This document shows positions 9,004-19,701 of a stretch of DNA of 64,000 bases, in pieces. This DNA is from Gillisia marina (GTDB lineage Bacteria > Bacteroidota > Bacteroidia > Flavobacteriales > Flavobacteriaceae): NCBI RefSeq assembly GCF_000258765.1, contig NZ_AJLT01000013.1:1-64000 (forward strand), written 5' to 3'. Both the position numbers and the translations under genes were made by a program. The notes beneath the pieces were generated by a model. The model worked only from the letters and a program-made list of their open reading frames with translations, made no database searches and had not been told where the DNA came from. Every line of letters starts with the position of its first letter. Within the stretch, counting starts at the first letter, position 1.

Positions 9004-12000
9004 TGATGTGGTATAATATTTTTAAATTCGAAATCGCATATAGAATAAAACGCCCGGACACGTATGTGTTTTTTATTTTTCTCTTTTTGTTCTCCATTGT
9101 AGGAGTCGATTTTATTTTTCAAGGAGCAGAAATAGGAGGCATCAAAAAAAATGCTCCTTTGGTAATTGCAAAGGCAATGGGAGCCATCACGGGAATCTTT
9201 ATGATTCTTGCTTCTATGATCATGGGAGTTTCTGTTTTAAGGGATTTCGAGTATCAAATGGAATCGCTCATGTTTATAAACCCTATTACTAAAAAGGACT
9301 ATTTATTGGGTCGGTTTTTAGGATCCTTTAGCGTTTTACTGTTCGTGTTTAGTAGTATTTTCTTCGGAATGATTGTCGGCGAATTTATGCCTTGGCAAGA
9401 TCCAAAGGATTTATTGGACTTTAATTTATTGGCATATCTGCAATCTTTTATAACCATTACTCTCCCAATTTTATTTTTTGGAGCAAGTTTGTTTTTTGTT
9501 AGTGGTGCACTAAGTAGAAATCTTGCGGTGGTATACACCCAAGGTATCATCTTTTTTGTGGTCTTTATGCTTACAAAAGCCATTTCCAATGAGTATTTAC
9601 AAGCACTTTTAGATCCGTTTTCTTTAACCACCTTGTCTCTCGCAACGGAGTCTTGGACTACCTTAGAAACCAACTCGCAGCTCATCCCTTTTAACGGAGT
9701 GCTATTTTATAATAAATTAGTATGGTTAAGCCTGGGTCTTTTAACCTTAGTCTTTGGCTATAAGAAATTCGATTTCAATGTTATAAAAACCAAGCGAATT
9801 AAGTCGAAAAAACAACAGGTAGATACTATACAAAAATATACTAATAAAAATATTGCTATTCCGGAGGTTCAAGTACAGCAAGGAATTTTATTGAAGTGGA
9901 ATCAGTTAATGCACTTTTCTTGGTTTTATTTTAAAAGTATCTGTAAGCAAGCTTCATTTTGGGCTATTGTTATTTGCGGCATGATCATTATTCTCATTAA
10001 TTCAGTAAATCTCGGGACCGTATATGGCGTAGATAGTTATCCCGCAACCTATTTTATTGTTGAAGAGCTCCAGCAAACCTCCATCTACTTCTTTATTATC
10101 ATTTTGGTTTTCTATTCCGGAGAACTTATCTGGAAAGAGCGATCGGCAAAGTTAAACTTGATTTGTGATGCTACTCCGGTTGCAAGTTTTATAAATCTGT
10201 TAGGAAAATATATAGGCTTGCTACTTATCTATGTTGTCTTAATGATATCTTTAATTGTTTCGGGAATTATTTTTCAAACCATAAGTGGCTATTATAACTA
10301 TGAGCTACAAGTATATTTATACGGCTTCTTTCTGGAAATCTTTCCATTTTTGGCACTTTACACATTTATAGCTTTTTTCATTCAAGCCATCACGAATCAT
10401 AAATTCATAGGAGTTCTCCTTGTATTGATGTTTTTTATCTGCAACGTGGCATTGGGATTATTTGGGTTTGACCATGATCTATATTTCTTTGGAGGAGACG
10501 CTTTAGCAAGTTATTCAGATATGAATGGCTACGGACATTTTTTAAGACCCTATCTTTTTATAAAAACCTATTGGTTTCTCTTCGGAATGATACTTCTTGT
10601 AATAGCATCATTATTTTTAACCAGAGGCACAGAAACCAACTTTTTAAAACGATTAAAAGCGAGCAGTAGTCGGTTGAGTATAGCATTGCTGAAATTTGCG
10701 AGTGTCTTGGTTTTTGCCTTTATACTTCTTGGAGGTTATATTTTTTATAATACCAATATTGTAAACGAGTATTGGACTAATTCTGAAGCCACCCAATTTA
10801 GAGTCGATTATGAAAAAACACTGAAGCAATTTGAATACATCCCACAACCAAAAATTGTTGCTGTTAATTTGAAGGTAGAATTATATCCTTCAAAAAGAGA
10901 ATACACGGTAGAAGGTTATTATATGCTCAAAAACACATGCGAAACAGCTATCGAAGAAATACATATTCAGAAGCTTATAGAAGCTAATATAAAATTAGAA
11001 AATGTGATTTTTGAAGCTGGTGCAAGGCAAGATACGCAATACAAAAAATATGATTATTCAATTTATAAATTAAATGAAGCGCTGCAACCCGGTGCCACTA
11101 TTAAAATGGATTTCATACAGACTTTTACCACAAGAGGTTTTGAAGAATCCGGTTCGAACGAAAATATTGTGGAAAATGGCATCTTTTTTAATAATAAAGA
11201 TTTGCCAACAATAGGCTATAACAGGAAATATGAACTTCCCGATAATGAGGAACGGGTAGACTATAAGTTAGCCGAACGATCAAATAAGGCAGATAGAGAG
11301 CACCTAAATGAGCTTTTAAATGCGCGATCCGGCAGTGATTCTGATGGAATTGATTTTGAAATGGTGATTGGAACAGCAAAAGACCAAACAGCAATTGTTC
11401 CCGGCGAACTTTTAAAGCAATGGCAAGAGAATGACCGCAACTATTTTCATTATAAAATGATGCAACCCATCATAGATTTTTATTCCATTGTTTCAGCGCG
11501 ATATGAATTAAAAAAAGATACATGGCAACCGAAATCAGACCCTATCGGTCAGCCTGTTGACTTGGAAATTTATTATCATAAAGGTCATGAATATAATTTA
11601 GATCGAATGATGTCAGGCATGAAGGCTTCTTTGGATTATTATAGCAAGAATTTTAGCCCATATCAATATCAGCAGTTGCGGATTATGGAGTTTCCTCGCT
11701 ATGCCGAATTTGCACAATCATTTCCCGGGACAATACCCTTCTCAGAGTCTATTGGATTTATTCTGGATATCGATGACGAGCAAGATGTAGATATGGCTTT
11801 TTATGTAACGGTTCATGAAGTGGCGCATCAATGGTTTGGTTTGCAAGTGGAAGCAGCCAACGTGCAGGGGCAGCACTTTTTATTAGAAACACTCTCTCAA
11901 TATGCAGCCATAATGGTATTAAAACAACACTTCCCTAAAGAAAAAGTTCAACAGTTTCTAAAGCTACAGCAAGAGAAGTATAGAGAGGGTCAGCGTAAAG

Positions 12001-12281
12001 AAGCATCTCAAGAACCGGCATTAGCATTGGTAGAAAATCAAGATTATGTGTATTATGCCAAAGGTGCTATTGCTATGTACAAACTTCAAGAAAGCATTGG
12101 TGAGGAAAAGGTAAATCTGGCATTAAAAAGATTTCTAGAAGATTGGAATACGATCGATGGAAAACTAAAAACAAAGACTAAGAGATACGCTACCAGTAAA
12201 GATTTGCTTCAATATTTTAGAAATGTAACACCAGATTCGCAACAGTACTTAATTAGTGACTTATTTGAAAGTGTAAATTAA
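9003..12281 (+). CDS. ABC-2 permease fused to M1-family aminopeptidase
   Basis: 1092 residues in two parts. The N-terminal ~590 residues carry about a dozen hydrophobic helices in two ABC-2 permease-like blocks (1-260 and 300-590). The rest is soluble and ends in an M1-type metallopeptidase domain, with the zinc motif HEVAH at about 938-942 followed by QWFG and the third ligand Glu in LLETLSQYAA. The usual GAMEN motif is not evident; GTIPFSES is in its place. Fusions of this kind are known in Bacteroidota. A plausible model is export coupled to peptide trimming on the far side of the membrane; the substrate is unknown. It pairs with the ATPase encoded just upstream. An A8 run at about 9144 is read in frame. 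Confidence 0.9.
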   Translation: MMWYNIFKFEIAYRIKRPDTYVFFIFLFLFSIVGVDFIFQGAEIGGIKKNAPLVIAKAMGAITGIFMILASMIMGVSVLRDFEYQMESLMFINPITKKDYLLGRFLGSFSVLLFVFSSIFFGMIVGEFMPWQDPKDLLDFNLLAYLQSFITITLPILFFGASLFFVSGALSRNLAVVYTQGIIFFVVFMLTKAISNEYLQALLDPFSLTTLSLATESWTTLETNSQLIPFNGVLFYNKLVWLSLGLLTLVFGYKKFDFNVIKTKRIKSKKQQVDTIQKYTNKNIAIPEVQVQQGILLKWNQLMHFSWFYFKSICKQASFWAIVICGMIIILINSVNLGTVYGVDSYPATYFIVEELQQTSIYFFIIILVFYSGELIWKERSAKLNLICDATPVASFINLLGKYIGLLLIYVVLMISLIVSGIIFQTISGYYNYELQVYLYGFFLEIFPFLALYTFIAFFIQAITNHKFIGVLLVLMFFICNVALGLFGFDHDLYFFGGDALASYSDMNGYGHFLRPYLFIKTYWFLFGMILLVIASLFLTRGTETNFLKRLKASSSRLSIALLKFASVLVFAFILLGGYIFYNTNIVNEYWTNSEATQFRVDYEKTLKQFEYIPQPKIVAVNLKVELYPSKREYTVEGYYMLKNTCETAIEEIHIQKLIEANIKLENVIFEAGARQDTQYKKYDYSIYKLNEALQPGATIKMDFIQTFTTRGFEESGSNENIVENGIFFNNKDLPTIGYNRKYELPDNEERVDYKLAERSNKADREHLNELLNARSGSDSDGIDFEMVIGTAKDQTAIVPGELLKQWQENDRNYFHYKMMQPIIDFYSIVSARYELKKDTWQPKSDPIGQPVDLEIYYHKGHEYNLDRMMSGMKASLDYYSKNFSPYQYQQLRIMEFPRYAEFAQSFPGTIPFSESIGFILDIDDEQDVDMAFYVTVHEVAHQWFGLQVEAANVQGQHFLLETLSQYAAIMVLKQHFPKEKVQQFLKLQQEKYREGQRKEASQEPALALVENQDYVYYAKGAIAMYKLQESIGEEKVNLALKRFLEDWNTIDGKLKTKTKRYATSKDLLQYFRNVTPDSQQYLISDLFESVN

Positions 12282-12319
12282 AATCAGAATAGGTCATGAA
12301 AGATGCTAGTAGAATAGGA

Positions 12320-12335
12320 GGGAAGTATCATATTT
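12320..12335. repeat. 16-bp near-repeat, right copy
   Basis: GGGAAGTATCATATTT, located just after the permease/aminopeptidase stop. It is the partner of 6376-6391. Confidence 0.35.
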
Positions 12336-12460
12336 CTGAATAAATTTGTTTTTTAAATATTTCAATTAGTATTTCGTATCTTTAATTCCCTCCCTAAAAT
12401 TCATAGCGATTTTGATTATGAATTCTCCCTAATTATAGCAACCATAAAAGTACAGATACT

Positions 12461-13516
12461 ATGAAAAATACGAGCGTTAAAGCCTATGGCACTGAATCGG
12501 CTGAAGCCGATTTAAAACAAATGAACATCGATAGACGAGAAGTCACTTCAAAAGATGTGGGTATCGATATTCTATATTGTGGCGTTTGCCATTCCGATTT
12601 GCATTTTGCACGTAACGATTGGGGAATGACCCAATATCCTGTTGTCCCGGGACATGAAATCGTGGGCAGGGTAACTCATGTAGGGGATGGAGTATCGAAA
12701 TATAAAAAAGGCGATTTGGTGGCGTTTGGCTGTTTAGTAGATTCCTGTAGATCTTGTAAAAATTGTAAAGCCGACTTAGAGCAGTATTGTCCGGAATGGG
12801 TTGGTACTTACGGAGGCTATGATAAACATTTAGATACGAATACACATGGCGGATATTCAGAAAACATCGTGGTAGATGAAGCATTTGTACTCCGCGTGCC
12901 GGAAAATTTAGATCCTGCCGGGGTTGCACCCATTTTATGTGCAGGAATTACAACCTGGTCCCCATTAAGACATTGGAAAGTGGGCAAAGGTTCTAAGGTA
13001 GCCGTAGTTGGTTTAGGAGGATTAGGGCATATGGCTATCAAATTGGCAAGTGCGCTTGGGGCACATGTTACTTTATTTTCAAGATCTCCTAATAAGGTAG
13101 AAGATGCCAGAGCACTGGGTACAGATGATGTGATTATTTCTACAGATGAGGCTCAGATGGAAGATGCTGCCGGGCGTTTTGATGTCATTATCGATACCGT
13201 TCCTTATGAACATGACTTAAACCCGTATGTTAATACCTTAGCTACCAGTGGTACGCTGGTAGTAGTAGGATACTTAGGTCCATTAAATCCTATGTTGGTT
13301 ACCGTGCCCATGATTATGGGGCGTAAGTCTGTTGCAGGTTCTTTAATTGGTGGAATTGCCGAAACTCAGGAACTGTTAGATTTCTGCGGAGAACATAATA
13401 TCACCTCAGATATTGAGGTTATTAAAATGCAAGATATCAATAAAGCCTACCAGCGAATGCTAAAAAGCGATGTGAAGTACCGATTTGTGATTGATATGAA
13501 ATCGCTTAAAAATTAA
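12461..13516 (+). CDS. Zinc-dependent NAD(P) alcohol dehydrogenase (CAD/YahK type)
   Basis: Medium-chain dehydrogenase of 351 residues that interconverts alcohols and aldehydes. Catalytic zinc ligands are seen in CGVCHSDLHF and GHEIVG. The four structural-zinc cysteines lie in CLVDSCRSCKNCKADLEQYC. The Rossmann motif GLGGLGHMAIKLA follows mid-protein. The overall pattern, including GTYGGYD and HGGYSENIVVDE, matches the cinnamyl-alcohol dehydrogenase/YahK branch, usually NADPH-dependent and broad for aldehydes. It is monocistronic, with a strong terminator 25 bp after the stop. Confidence 0.92.
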   Translation: MKNTSVKAYGTESAEADLKQMNIDRREVTSKDVGIDILYCGVCHSDLHFARNDWGMTQYPVVPGHEIVGRVTHVGDGVSKYKKGDLVAFGCLVDSCRSCKNCKADLEQYCPEWVGTYGGYDKHLDTNTHGGYSENIVVDEAFVLRVPENLDPAGVAPILCAGITTWSPLRHWKVGKGSKVAVVGLGGLGHMAIKLASALGAHVTLFSRSPNKVEDARALGTDDVIISTDEAQMEDAAGRFDVIIDTVPYEHDLNPYVNTLATSGTLVVVGYLGPLNPMLVTVPMIMGRKSVAGSLIGGIAETQELLDFCGEHNITSDIEVIKMQDINKAYQRMLKSDVKYRFVIDMKSLKN

Positions 13517-13541
13517 TTTGAAATTGGTTTTTGAAAATAGA

Positions 13542-13575
13542 AATCACCCGTTTTGAAAATGGGTGATTTTTTTTC
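13542..13575 (+). terminator. Intrinsic terminator after alcohol dehydrogenase
   Basis: AATCACCC (13542-13549) and GGGTGATT (13561-13568) form an 8-bp perfect stem with an 11-nt loop, followed by a run of T. Confidence 0.88.
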
Positions 13576-13749
13576 AGTTTTCACAAAGTATAATTCTGCT
13601 CAACATTGTATTATAGATGAAGTAGTTTAATATGCGGGATATAGGAGGGAAGCTTAATGCACGAGAAATGATCTTAAACATATAAGACATTCATTATACC
13701 ATTATGTATGTTTAATTTAATAAATTTACGTTGAACGTATAATTTATAC

Positions 13750-14904
13750 ATGGACGCTAATTTATTGAAAATATTATTTTCGATTTTAGGCTTTCAATTC
13801 TTATTTGTCTCACTTTTTTTACTTCAAAGCAAAAAAGGAAAAGCTATAAGCAACAAGGTTTTAGCTGTTGTTTTTTTAATGATTTCTATAGCTGTAATTA
13901 ACCTCTATCTGATAATTTTTAGGATAGACATACAATTCCCTCAATTATTATTTATTGATGATACATTTATGTTTGCTTATGGTCCATTACTATATCTTTT
14001 TACACAATCTGTGATTTTTAAAGACTTTAGACTACAGAGGAAAAGTTTTATTCATTTTATACCATTTTTAGCATCTTTATTTATAATAATTATAATCTTT
14101 CTATTTTCTAAAACTGAATCTATCTCTCAAGTAACTAATCAACTTAATAATCTACATGTCCCCATTTATTTTCATATAGGAAGTCTTTTGATGTTGAGCC
14201 ATATTTTTTATTATTTATTTAAATCTAAACAAGAAATTAAAAATGTTATTGGGAAAGTAAAGAGCTTATACTCAGCTTTTAATCAAGATAATTTCAAACT
14301 TCTAAAATTTATATTAAACTGCTTTATTGTACTGTTTTCATTGTCATTAATTCATTCAATTTTGCCATTTTTAGGAGTTAAAAATGGGTTATTAATTACT
14401 TTGTTATTAATGATCCTGTTTATGTTTTATTTCATCAATTCAGTATTGTTAAAGATGCTCAATCATTCTACAAATAAAAGTGGCGCGATGACATGGTCCA
14501 TATTTAAAGAGAAAGAAAAATATGCAGGTTCAAGTTTATCCCAAACAGACCTTAAGTTGTTCATGAATAAGTTAGAAAATCATATGAAAACGAAGGAACG
14601 ATTTTTAGATAGCGACTTAAATATTAATGATTTGTCAACTGAATTGGATATGACTTCAAAAGTGCTGTCGCAAGTAATTAATGAAGGATATTCAAATAAT
14701 TTTTTCGATTTTGTAAACACATATCGAGTTGAAGCTGCAAAGGCGTTACTTACTAATCAAGTAGATAATAAACAAACTATTCAAGAAGTCATGTACGATT
14801 CCGGTTTTAATTCGAAATCATCATTTAACACAGCTTTTAAAAAATTCACTAAACTTACACCTACACAATTTAAAAATTCTCTTCAAAAAGGTTCGACTTC
14901 CTGA
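13750..14904 (+). CDS. AraC family regulator with N-terminal membrane domain
   Basis: 384 residues. About seven hydrophobic segments occupy residues 1-235, followed by a cytoplasmic AraC-type double helix-turn-helix at about 275-380. Recognisable pieces are INDLSTELDMTSKVLSQVIN (first HTH), FVNTYRVEAAKALL, and IQEVMYDSGFNSKSSFNTAFKK (second HTH), ending LTPTQFK. Such membrane-anchored AraC proteins are frequent in Flavobacteria and probably sense a ligand at the membrane. The start follows a short palindrome ACGTTGAACGT (13728-13738), which could be an autoregulatory site (inference). The CPBP protease gene follows 65 bp downstream on the same strand. Confidence 0.88.
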   Translation: MDANLLKILFSILGFQFLFVSLFLLQSKKGKAISNKVLAVVFLMISIAVINLYLIIFRIDIQFPQLLFIDDTFMFAYGPLLYLFTQSVIFKDFRLQRKSFIHFIPFLASLFIIIIIFLFSKTESISQVTNQLNNLHVPIYFHIGSLLMLSHIFYYLFKSKQEIKNVIGKVKSLYSAFNQDNFKLLKFILNCFIVLFSLSLIHSILPFLGVKNGLLITLLLMILFMFYFINSVLLKMLNHSTNKSGAMTWSIFKEKEKYAGSSLSQTDLKLFMNKLENHMKTKERFLDSDLNINDLSTELDMTSKVLSQVINEGYSNNFFDFVNTYRVEAAKALLTNQVDNKQTIQEVMYDSGFNSKSSFNTAFKKFTKLTPTQFKNSLQKGSTS

Positions 14905-14969
14905 TTTCGGACTATTCAGACTACTGAATGATCTAATATTGTATTGTAAATCAAGTAAATATCAAGATC

Positions 14970-15731
14970 ATGCAATTAGTACACTATTTCCAAAGAGTAT
15001 CAACTCACGAGTTTCTAAACAAGCTCGGGCGATTATTAAGAGAAAATAAACTTGCGAAGATCATAGAAATAATAGTAGTATTTCTATTAGCATTTCTAAT
15101 TATCGTCACTTTCAAATCAAACGAAGCTTCAAACCTTGTATATAATCAAGTTGTTATATGGCTCGCTAACATTGTTATGCTCAGCATTGTTTTTATAGGC
15201 ATCAAATTAAGGGGAGAAGGTTTAAGTCAATTTGGATTTAGCTTTAAAAAAATCACTTGGAGGATTGGATTCAAAATCTTTTTTCAATCAATCATAGTAT
15301 TCATTTTAGCATTATCAGGATTTATAATTGGTTCTATAATAATGGCAAACATTATTGGTATTCCCGAAAGTTCAGATATGGGTAGTTATAATTATTTAAA
15401 GGATAATTTAGGAATGCTTTTACTAACGCTTTTTGGCACGTATATCGTAGCGTCATTTGGAGAAGAAGTTATTTATAGAGCATTTTTAATAAACCGGATT
15501 TCCGAATTAGGATTAAGTAGTAAGACAGGAAAAATAATAGCTGTTGTAATTAGTGCAGTTGTTTTTGGATTAGCCCATTATACTTGGGGACTTATGGGAA
15601 TTGTTCAAACCGGTTTTATGGGATTGGCATTAGGATTTTGTTACCTAAAGCTTAAAAAGAGAATTTGGGTATTAATTTTAGCACACGCGTACATGGATAC
15701 GATTTTAATGCTGCAGTTGTATTTAAGTTAA
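14970..15731 (+). CDS. CPBP family intramembrane metalloprotease
   Basis: 253-residue polytopic membrane protein of the CPBP/Abi (Rce1-like) family. The catalytic EExxxR motif appears as GEEVIYRAFLINR (about residues 167-179). The second motif is FGLAHYTWG, and the third histidine region is ILAHAYMDT near the C-terminus. About seven membrane helices are seen. In bacteria these proteins act in peptide processing, self-immunity or envelope stress; the substrate here is unknown. It follows the AraC regulator on the same strand and may be under its control. Confidence 0.88.
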   Translation: MQLVHYFQRVSTHEFLNKLGRLLRENKLAKIIEIIVVFLLAFLIIVTFKSNEASNLVYNQVVIWLANIVMLSIVFIGIKLRGEGLSQFGFSFKKITWRIGFKIFFQSIIVFILALSGFIIGSIIMANIIGIPESSDMGSYNYLKDNLGMLLLTLFGTYIVASFGEEVIYRAFLINRISELGLSSKTGKIIAVVISAVVFGLAHYTWGLMGIVQTGFMGLALGFCYLKLKKRIWVLILAHAYMDTILMLQLYLS

Positions 15732-15871
15732 TTTTCTAGCCCTAAGCTATTCCATTCTGAATGTTTTAAAAGGAATAGAATATATGTGGGAAAGGGTTAG
15801 GAATAGAATTGTTTTTTTTTGAATTTTAATTATTTCAAGAATTCCAATACTGACTTTCAAAATACAGATTA

Positions 15872-18266
15872 TTAAAGCCTATCATATTGTTGTCCTTTTT
15901 TTCCTATATATCGTTTTTGATTCAATCTATAGGTAAAAGAAACGTTTATTTGTGGTACTCTAACCTGTGAATTTATCTCTTGAGTGAAATCTTCGCCTTT
16001 GGTTCTAATGTTCCATTCCCAACTATCGAAAATATCTTTGAAGTTAATGCTCAATGAGGCATTGTTATTAAATAGACTTTTACTCATTCCAAAATCCAAT
16101 CTATATAATGCTTTTCGGGATAATTGCCCTCTATTATTTGCTCCTCTAAATCTATTCTGAAATTGAAATCTAAATGAATTAGACACCTTAAAATTTAGGT
16201 GCAACCTTCCACTAAAAGCAACACCTTCTGAATCGAAATTGGTGTTTTGATAGCTTCCATTTTGACTGTAAGCATTTAAAGTAACCTCATTGTAGAGCCC
16301 CAACCAACTTAATGGCTTATAAACAATGCCTAATTCAAGGCCATATGATTTATCTGTGCCTATATTTACCGTTCTTGTTACAAACACTTCTTCTGCACTA
16401 CCATTAACAGTAATATTTTCTTTTTGGATAAAGTAATCCATAGCTTGATTTGTTCTTCGGAAAAATAGTGTAGGTGCGATCGAAAATGAATTATTGAATT
16501 TTGATTCGTATGCTAATTCAGTTAAAACAGCATATGCCGGATTTACCTCGGGATTACCTACAAAAATTTTTCTAACATCGCTAAACGAAGAAAACGGAAC
16601 AAGAGCATCTCGTCTTGGCCTTTGAATACGCCGTGAAATCGAAAACCGAAGCACATCATCCTCATTAATCTGATAGCTTAAAAAACTAGATGGAAACACA
16701 TCTGTATAATTTCTGTAAACCTTCTTAGTATTAAAATTTGAACCGATGTCGATGCTTGTCGTTTCTGTTCTTAATCCTACTTGAAATTTAAATTTTTCAT
16801 AGCTTTTAGCATACTGTCCGTAAAATGCGGTAACGTTTTTTTTATAATTGGTTTCATCAGTAAATTCAGGGATAATGGTAACGATATTTTCAGCTAAGCG
16901 TTTAACCTGAAAGTTATTATCAATAGTTGTAAACCTACTTCTTCCACCCAATTCTATTTGTGCTTTGTTATTTAAAATATATACATAGTCCAAAGCAATA
17001 GTAAAGCGTTTGTCTTTGATATCATTGTCGATTCTATCATTAGCAATAGTTGAATTTTGTGGAAATTTAGTTTGATCTATAATATTAGAATCCCCATCCT
17101 CAATGGAGGACTGAGTGAGCGCACTTAATTTGAGTTGAGAACCATTATCATTCAGCTTCATTTTATATTCACTGGCAACTTGTAAGAAGTTGTTTTGGAA
17201 TTCTTCGGAATCTAACCTTTCAGAAGTAGTAGATAAATTATTGTTGATGTAATCTTCATAAGTAATACTGTTAGTAGTATTTAAGTCGGCAAAACGATAG
17301 GTAACATCTGTTGAAATAGAATGTTTCAAATTGAATTTATATTCTCCTCCAAGATTGTTCGTAACATAAAATTGTTTCAATATTTTTTCTGAAGTCTGAT
17401 AACTCTCCGAAGGAAAAGAGCTGAAATTTTTAAGTTCTATTGATCCTGTAGCTTTAGGTTCAGAATATCCTAAACCGGAATTAAAATACCAGGAGTGATT
17501 TTCATTCGCATTATTAATATTTAAATTAACTCCAGAGTTTAATCGTAAACCTGAAAACACTTCAAAGCTCGTGCTTAATCGTTCCTTTTTCCCCTTTTTT
17601 AATACGATATTAATGATGCCTCCGGAACCTTCAGCACTATATTTTGAGGAGGGATTTGTAATCACTTCAACTTTATCAATTGAACCTGCCGGGATGGTTC
17701 GTAAAAGTGATCCGCTATCTGTTAAGCCACTAATACGACCATCGACTAGAATTGTAACACTAGAATTACCTCTAATGCTTATTTTCCCATCTACTTCAAC
17801 CTGTACGGAAGGTACATTCTGCATCACATCAATTAGGCTTCCACCATTTACTGAAAGATCTTTTGAAACATTATATACTTTTTTTGTCTAATTCAATTTT
17901 ATAGTTAGATGTATTAGAGGATATAACCACATCATCTAATGTTACATCTGTATTAATAATAATGTCTCCAAGTTTCATTGCTTTTTTGGTGATTCTTAAA
18001 TCTAGAGTGGATATAGTTGGAGGTAAGCCAACGATAGAAATTTCAAAATTATATTCCTGTTTTGGTAGCTCTATTGAAAAACTACCATCTTTATTTGCTA
18101 AAATCCCGAAGATAGTTTCAGGCTTATCTTTGACTTTAAAAAGAATATTTGCATAAGCTACAGAAACTCCAGACTTATCTTTAATTGTGCCGGAAACATT
18201 AATATTCTGACTAAGCATGTTACTCCAAAAGCACGTAGCAAGGAGAATCAAAAGAAAAGATTTCAT
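15872..18266 (-). CDS. Outer membrane beta-barrel (TonB-receptor-like) protein, frameshifted as given
   Basis: Outer membrane protein of 797 residues once one base is removed from the T7 run at 17879-17885. Before the shift: signal peptide (residues 1-19), CarboxypepD_reg-like domain (VSGTIKDKSGVSVAYANI) and the start of a plug. After it, the plug continues with VDGKISIRGNSSVTILVDGR and VEVITNPSSKYSAEGSGGIINIVLKKG, then a ~600-residue barrel of OMP_b-brl_3 type. As given, the ORF stops in LDKKSI. The repaired reading LDKKVYNVSKDLSVNGG is what the family shows. It is the last gene of the BlaI - M56/M23 operon. The cargo is not predictable. Confidence 0.82.
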
Positions 18267-18378
18267 GTTTTTTAGGATTTTATAGGATGTAGTTATCCTG
18301 TTCTGCTTGTAAAAAGAGAACTAGTTTTTGGCCTTAAAGCTTACTAATTAAGAGAATTGGTTATTTAGAAGAAATCTA

Positions 18379-19701
18379 TTATTCTATATAATCTAAAGGA
18401 TTTACGTGTTGCCCGTTATGTTTTACTTCGTAATGTAAATGTGGCCCGGAAGAACGCCCTGTATTACCAACATAACCTATTAAGTCTCCTTTTTTAACTT
18501 CTTGGTTTTCCTTTGCCTTAAAGCCACTTAAGTGTGCATACCAGGTTTCATAACCATTGGTATGTGTAATCACAACTAAATTACCCCAATCACCTTCCAT
18601 AGAAGCTTTTGAGATAATACCATCGGCAGATGCTAGCACGGGAGTTCCTCGTTTTGCTTTTATATCTATTCCGGTATGAATAATATCCGCATTTGCTTTA
18701 GAATGTTTTCCTTGTTCTCCAAAAAAAGCTGTGATGTCTTTTTTTGTTGCATTTTTCACAGGGAATAGGGAAGGAGGAAGGCCTTTAAATTCAGCAAGCT
18801 TAAAAGTCTTTATAACAGGATTATTGTTGAATGTGGGTTTGGTAAATGCTGAAACTAAAAAAGCACATACTGGTAAAAATAGTAAATATGTAAATTTAGC
18901 TTTAAGCTTAGATGTTGGTTTAGTCATCATTGAAACTCGTTTTTTAAGAATAGGTTGATTAAAATAATTATATAAGTTATTCGGTTTTTGAATCTCAAGA
19001 CTTTGCAATAATAACTGCATATATTGAGAGGTTTTAATACCATTTTGAAGCACCCCTTGATCTGCTTGATATTCGTGTATAGATTTTAATGATTTTCTAT
19101 AAAAATATACCAATGGATTAAACCAGAAGAACGCAATATAAATTTCAGTTAGAATAACGTCTAAAGAATGTTTAGAATTAATATGTATCGTTTCGTGTTC
19201 CAGAATTTGAGGATCAAGATTTTCAAATGTATGTTTTGGAATAAAAATCCAATTGAAATAAGAAAAAATTTGAGGCACATTAGCTATAACTAATCGATAC
19301 CCATTTTTTTTGTGAATTACAGAGTTGTTTTTTAAGACAACTAATTGTCGGGTATTAATAAAAATTCTGATTAAGAAAATAAAAGTTACTATCAAATAAA
19401 TAGTTATTACTACTGAAGAAAAATTGAATAAAGAATTTGCTAATGGCTGTTGTATTACTTGGTATTGCTCATCTATAGTAAATGGTATTTGTTGAAATAA
19501 AGGAACCTCTATAATTTTTGACGATATGGAAGGGAATAAATGATTTGAAAATGGGATAATGCTAGAAACAGGAAGCAGTAATAGTAGTATAAGTCTATTT
19601 AATTTATGAAAGGTAAGTCTATCTAGAAATAGAATATATAATAAATAAAGTACTGAAAAAACAGCAGTTGTTTGTATAAGATAGAGAAGTAGATTATTCA
19701 T
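18379..19701 (-). CDS. M56 (BlaR1-type) and M23 double metallopeptidase
   Basis: 440 residues combining two zinc peptidases. The N-terminal part has four membrane helices and an M56 domain with HETIH at residues 169-173 between helices, as in BlaR1/MecR1. After a membrane-exit helix (YLLFLPVCAFLVSAF, about 275) comes a periplasmic M23/LytM endopeptidase domain (about 335-440) with HTGIDIKA, YAHLSG and the HLHYEV motif. BlaR1 normally carries a penicillin-binding sensor there, so this copy swaps the sensor for a cell-wall hydrolase-like domain. It overlaps the BlaI gene by 8 bp. The expected role is signal-dependent inactivation of the BlaI repressor. Confidence 0.88.
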   Translation of the reverse strand: MNNLLLYLIQTTAVFSVLYLLYILFLDRLTFHKLNRLILLLLLPVSSIIPFSNHLFPSISSKIIEVPLFQQIPFTIDEQYQVIQQPLANSLFNFSSVVITIYLIVTFIFLIRIFINTRQLVVLKNNSVIHKKNGYRLVIANVPQIFSYFNWIFIPKHTFENLDPQILEHETIHINSKHSLDVILTEIYIAFFWFNPLVYFYRKSLKSIHEYQADQGVLQNGIKTSQYMQLLLQSLEIQKPNNLYNYFNQPILKKRVSMMTKPTSKLKAKFTYLLFLPVCAFLVSAFTKPTFNNNPVIKTFKLAEFKGLPPSLFPVKNATKKDITAFFGEQGKHSKANADIIHTGIDIKAKRGTPVLASADGIISKASMEGDWGNLVVITHTNGYETWYAHLSGFKAKENQEVKKGDLIGYVGNTGRSSGPHLHYEVKHNGQHVNPLDYIE

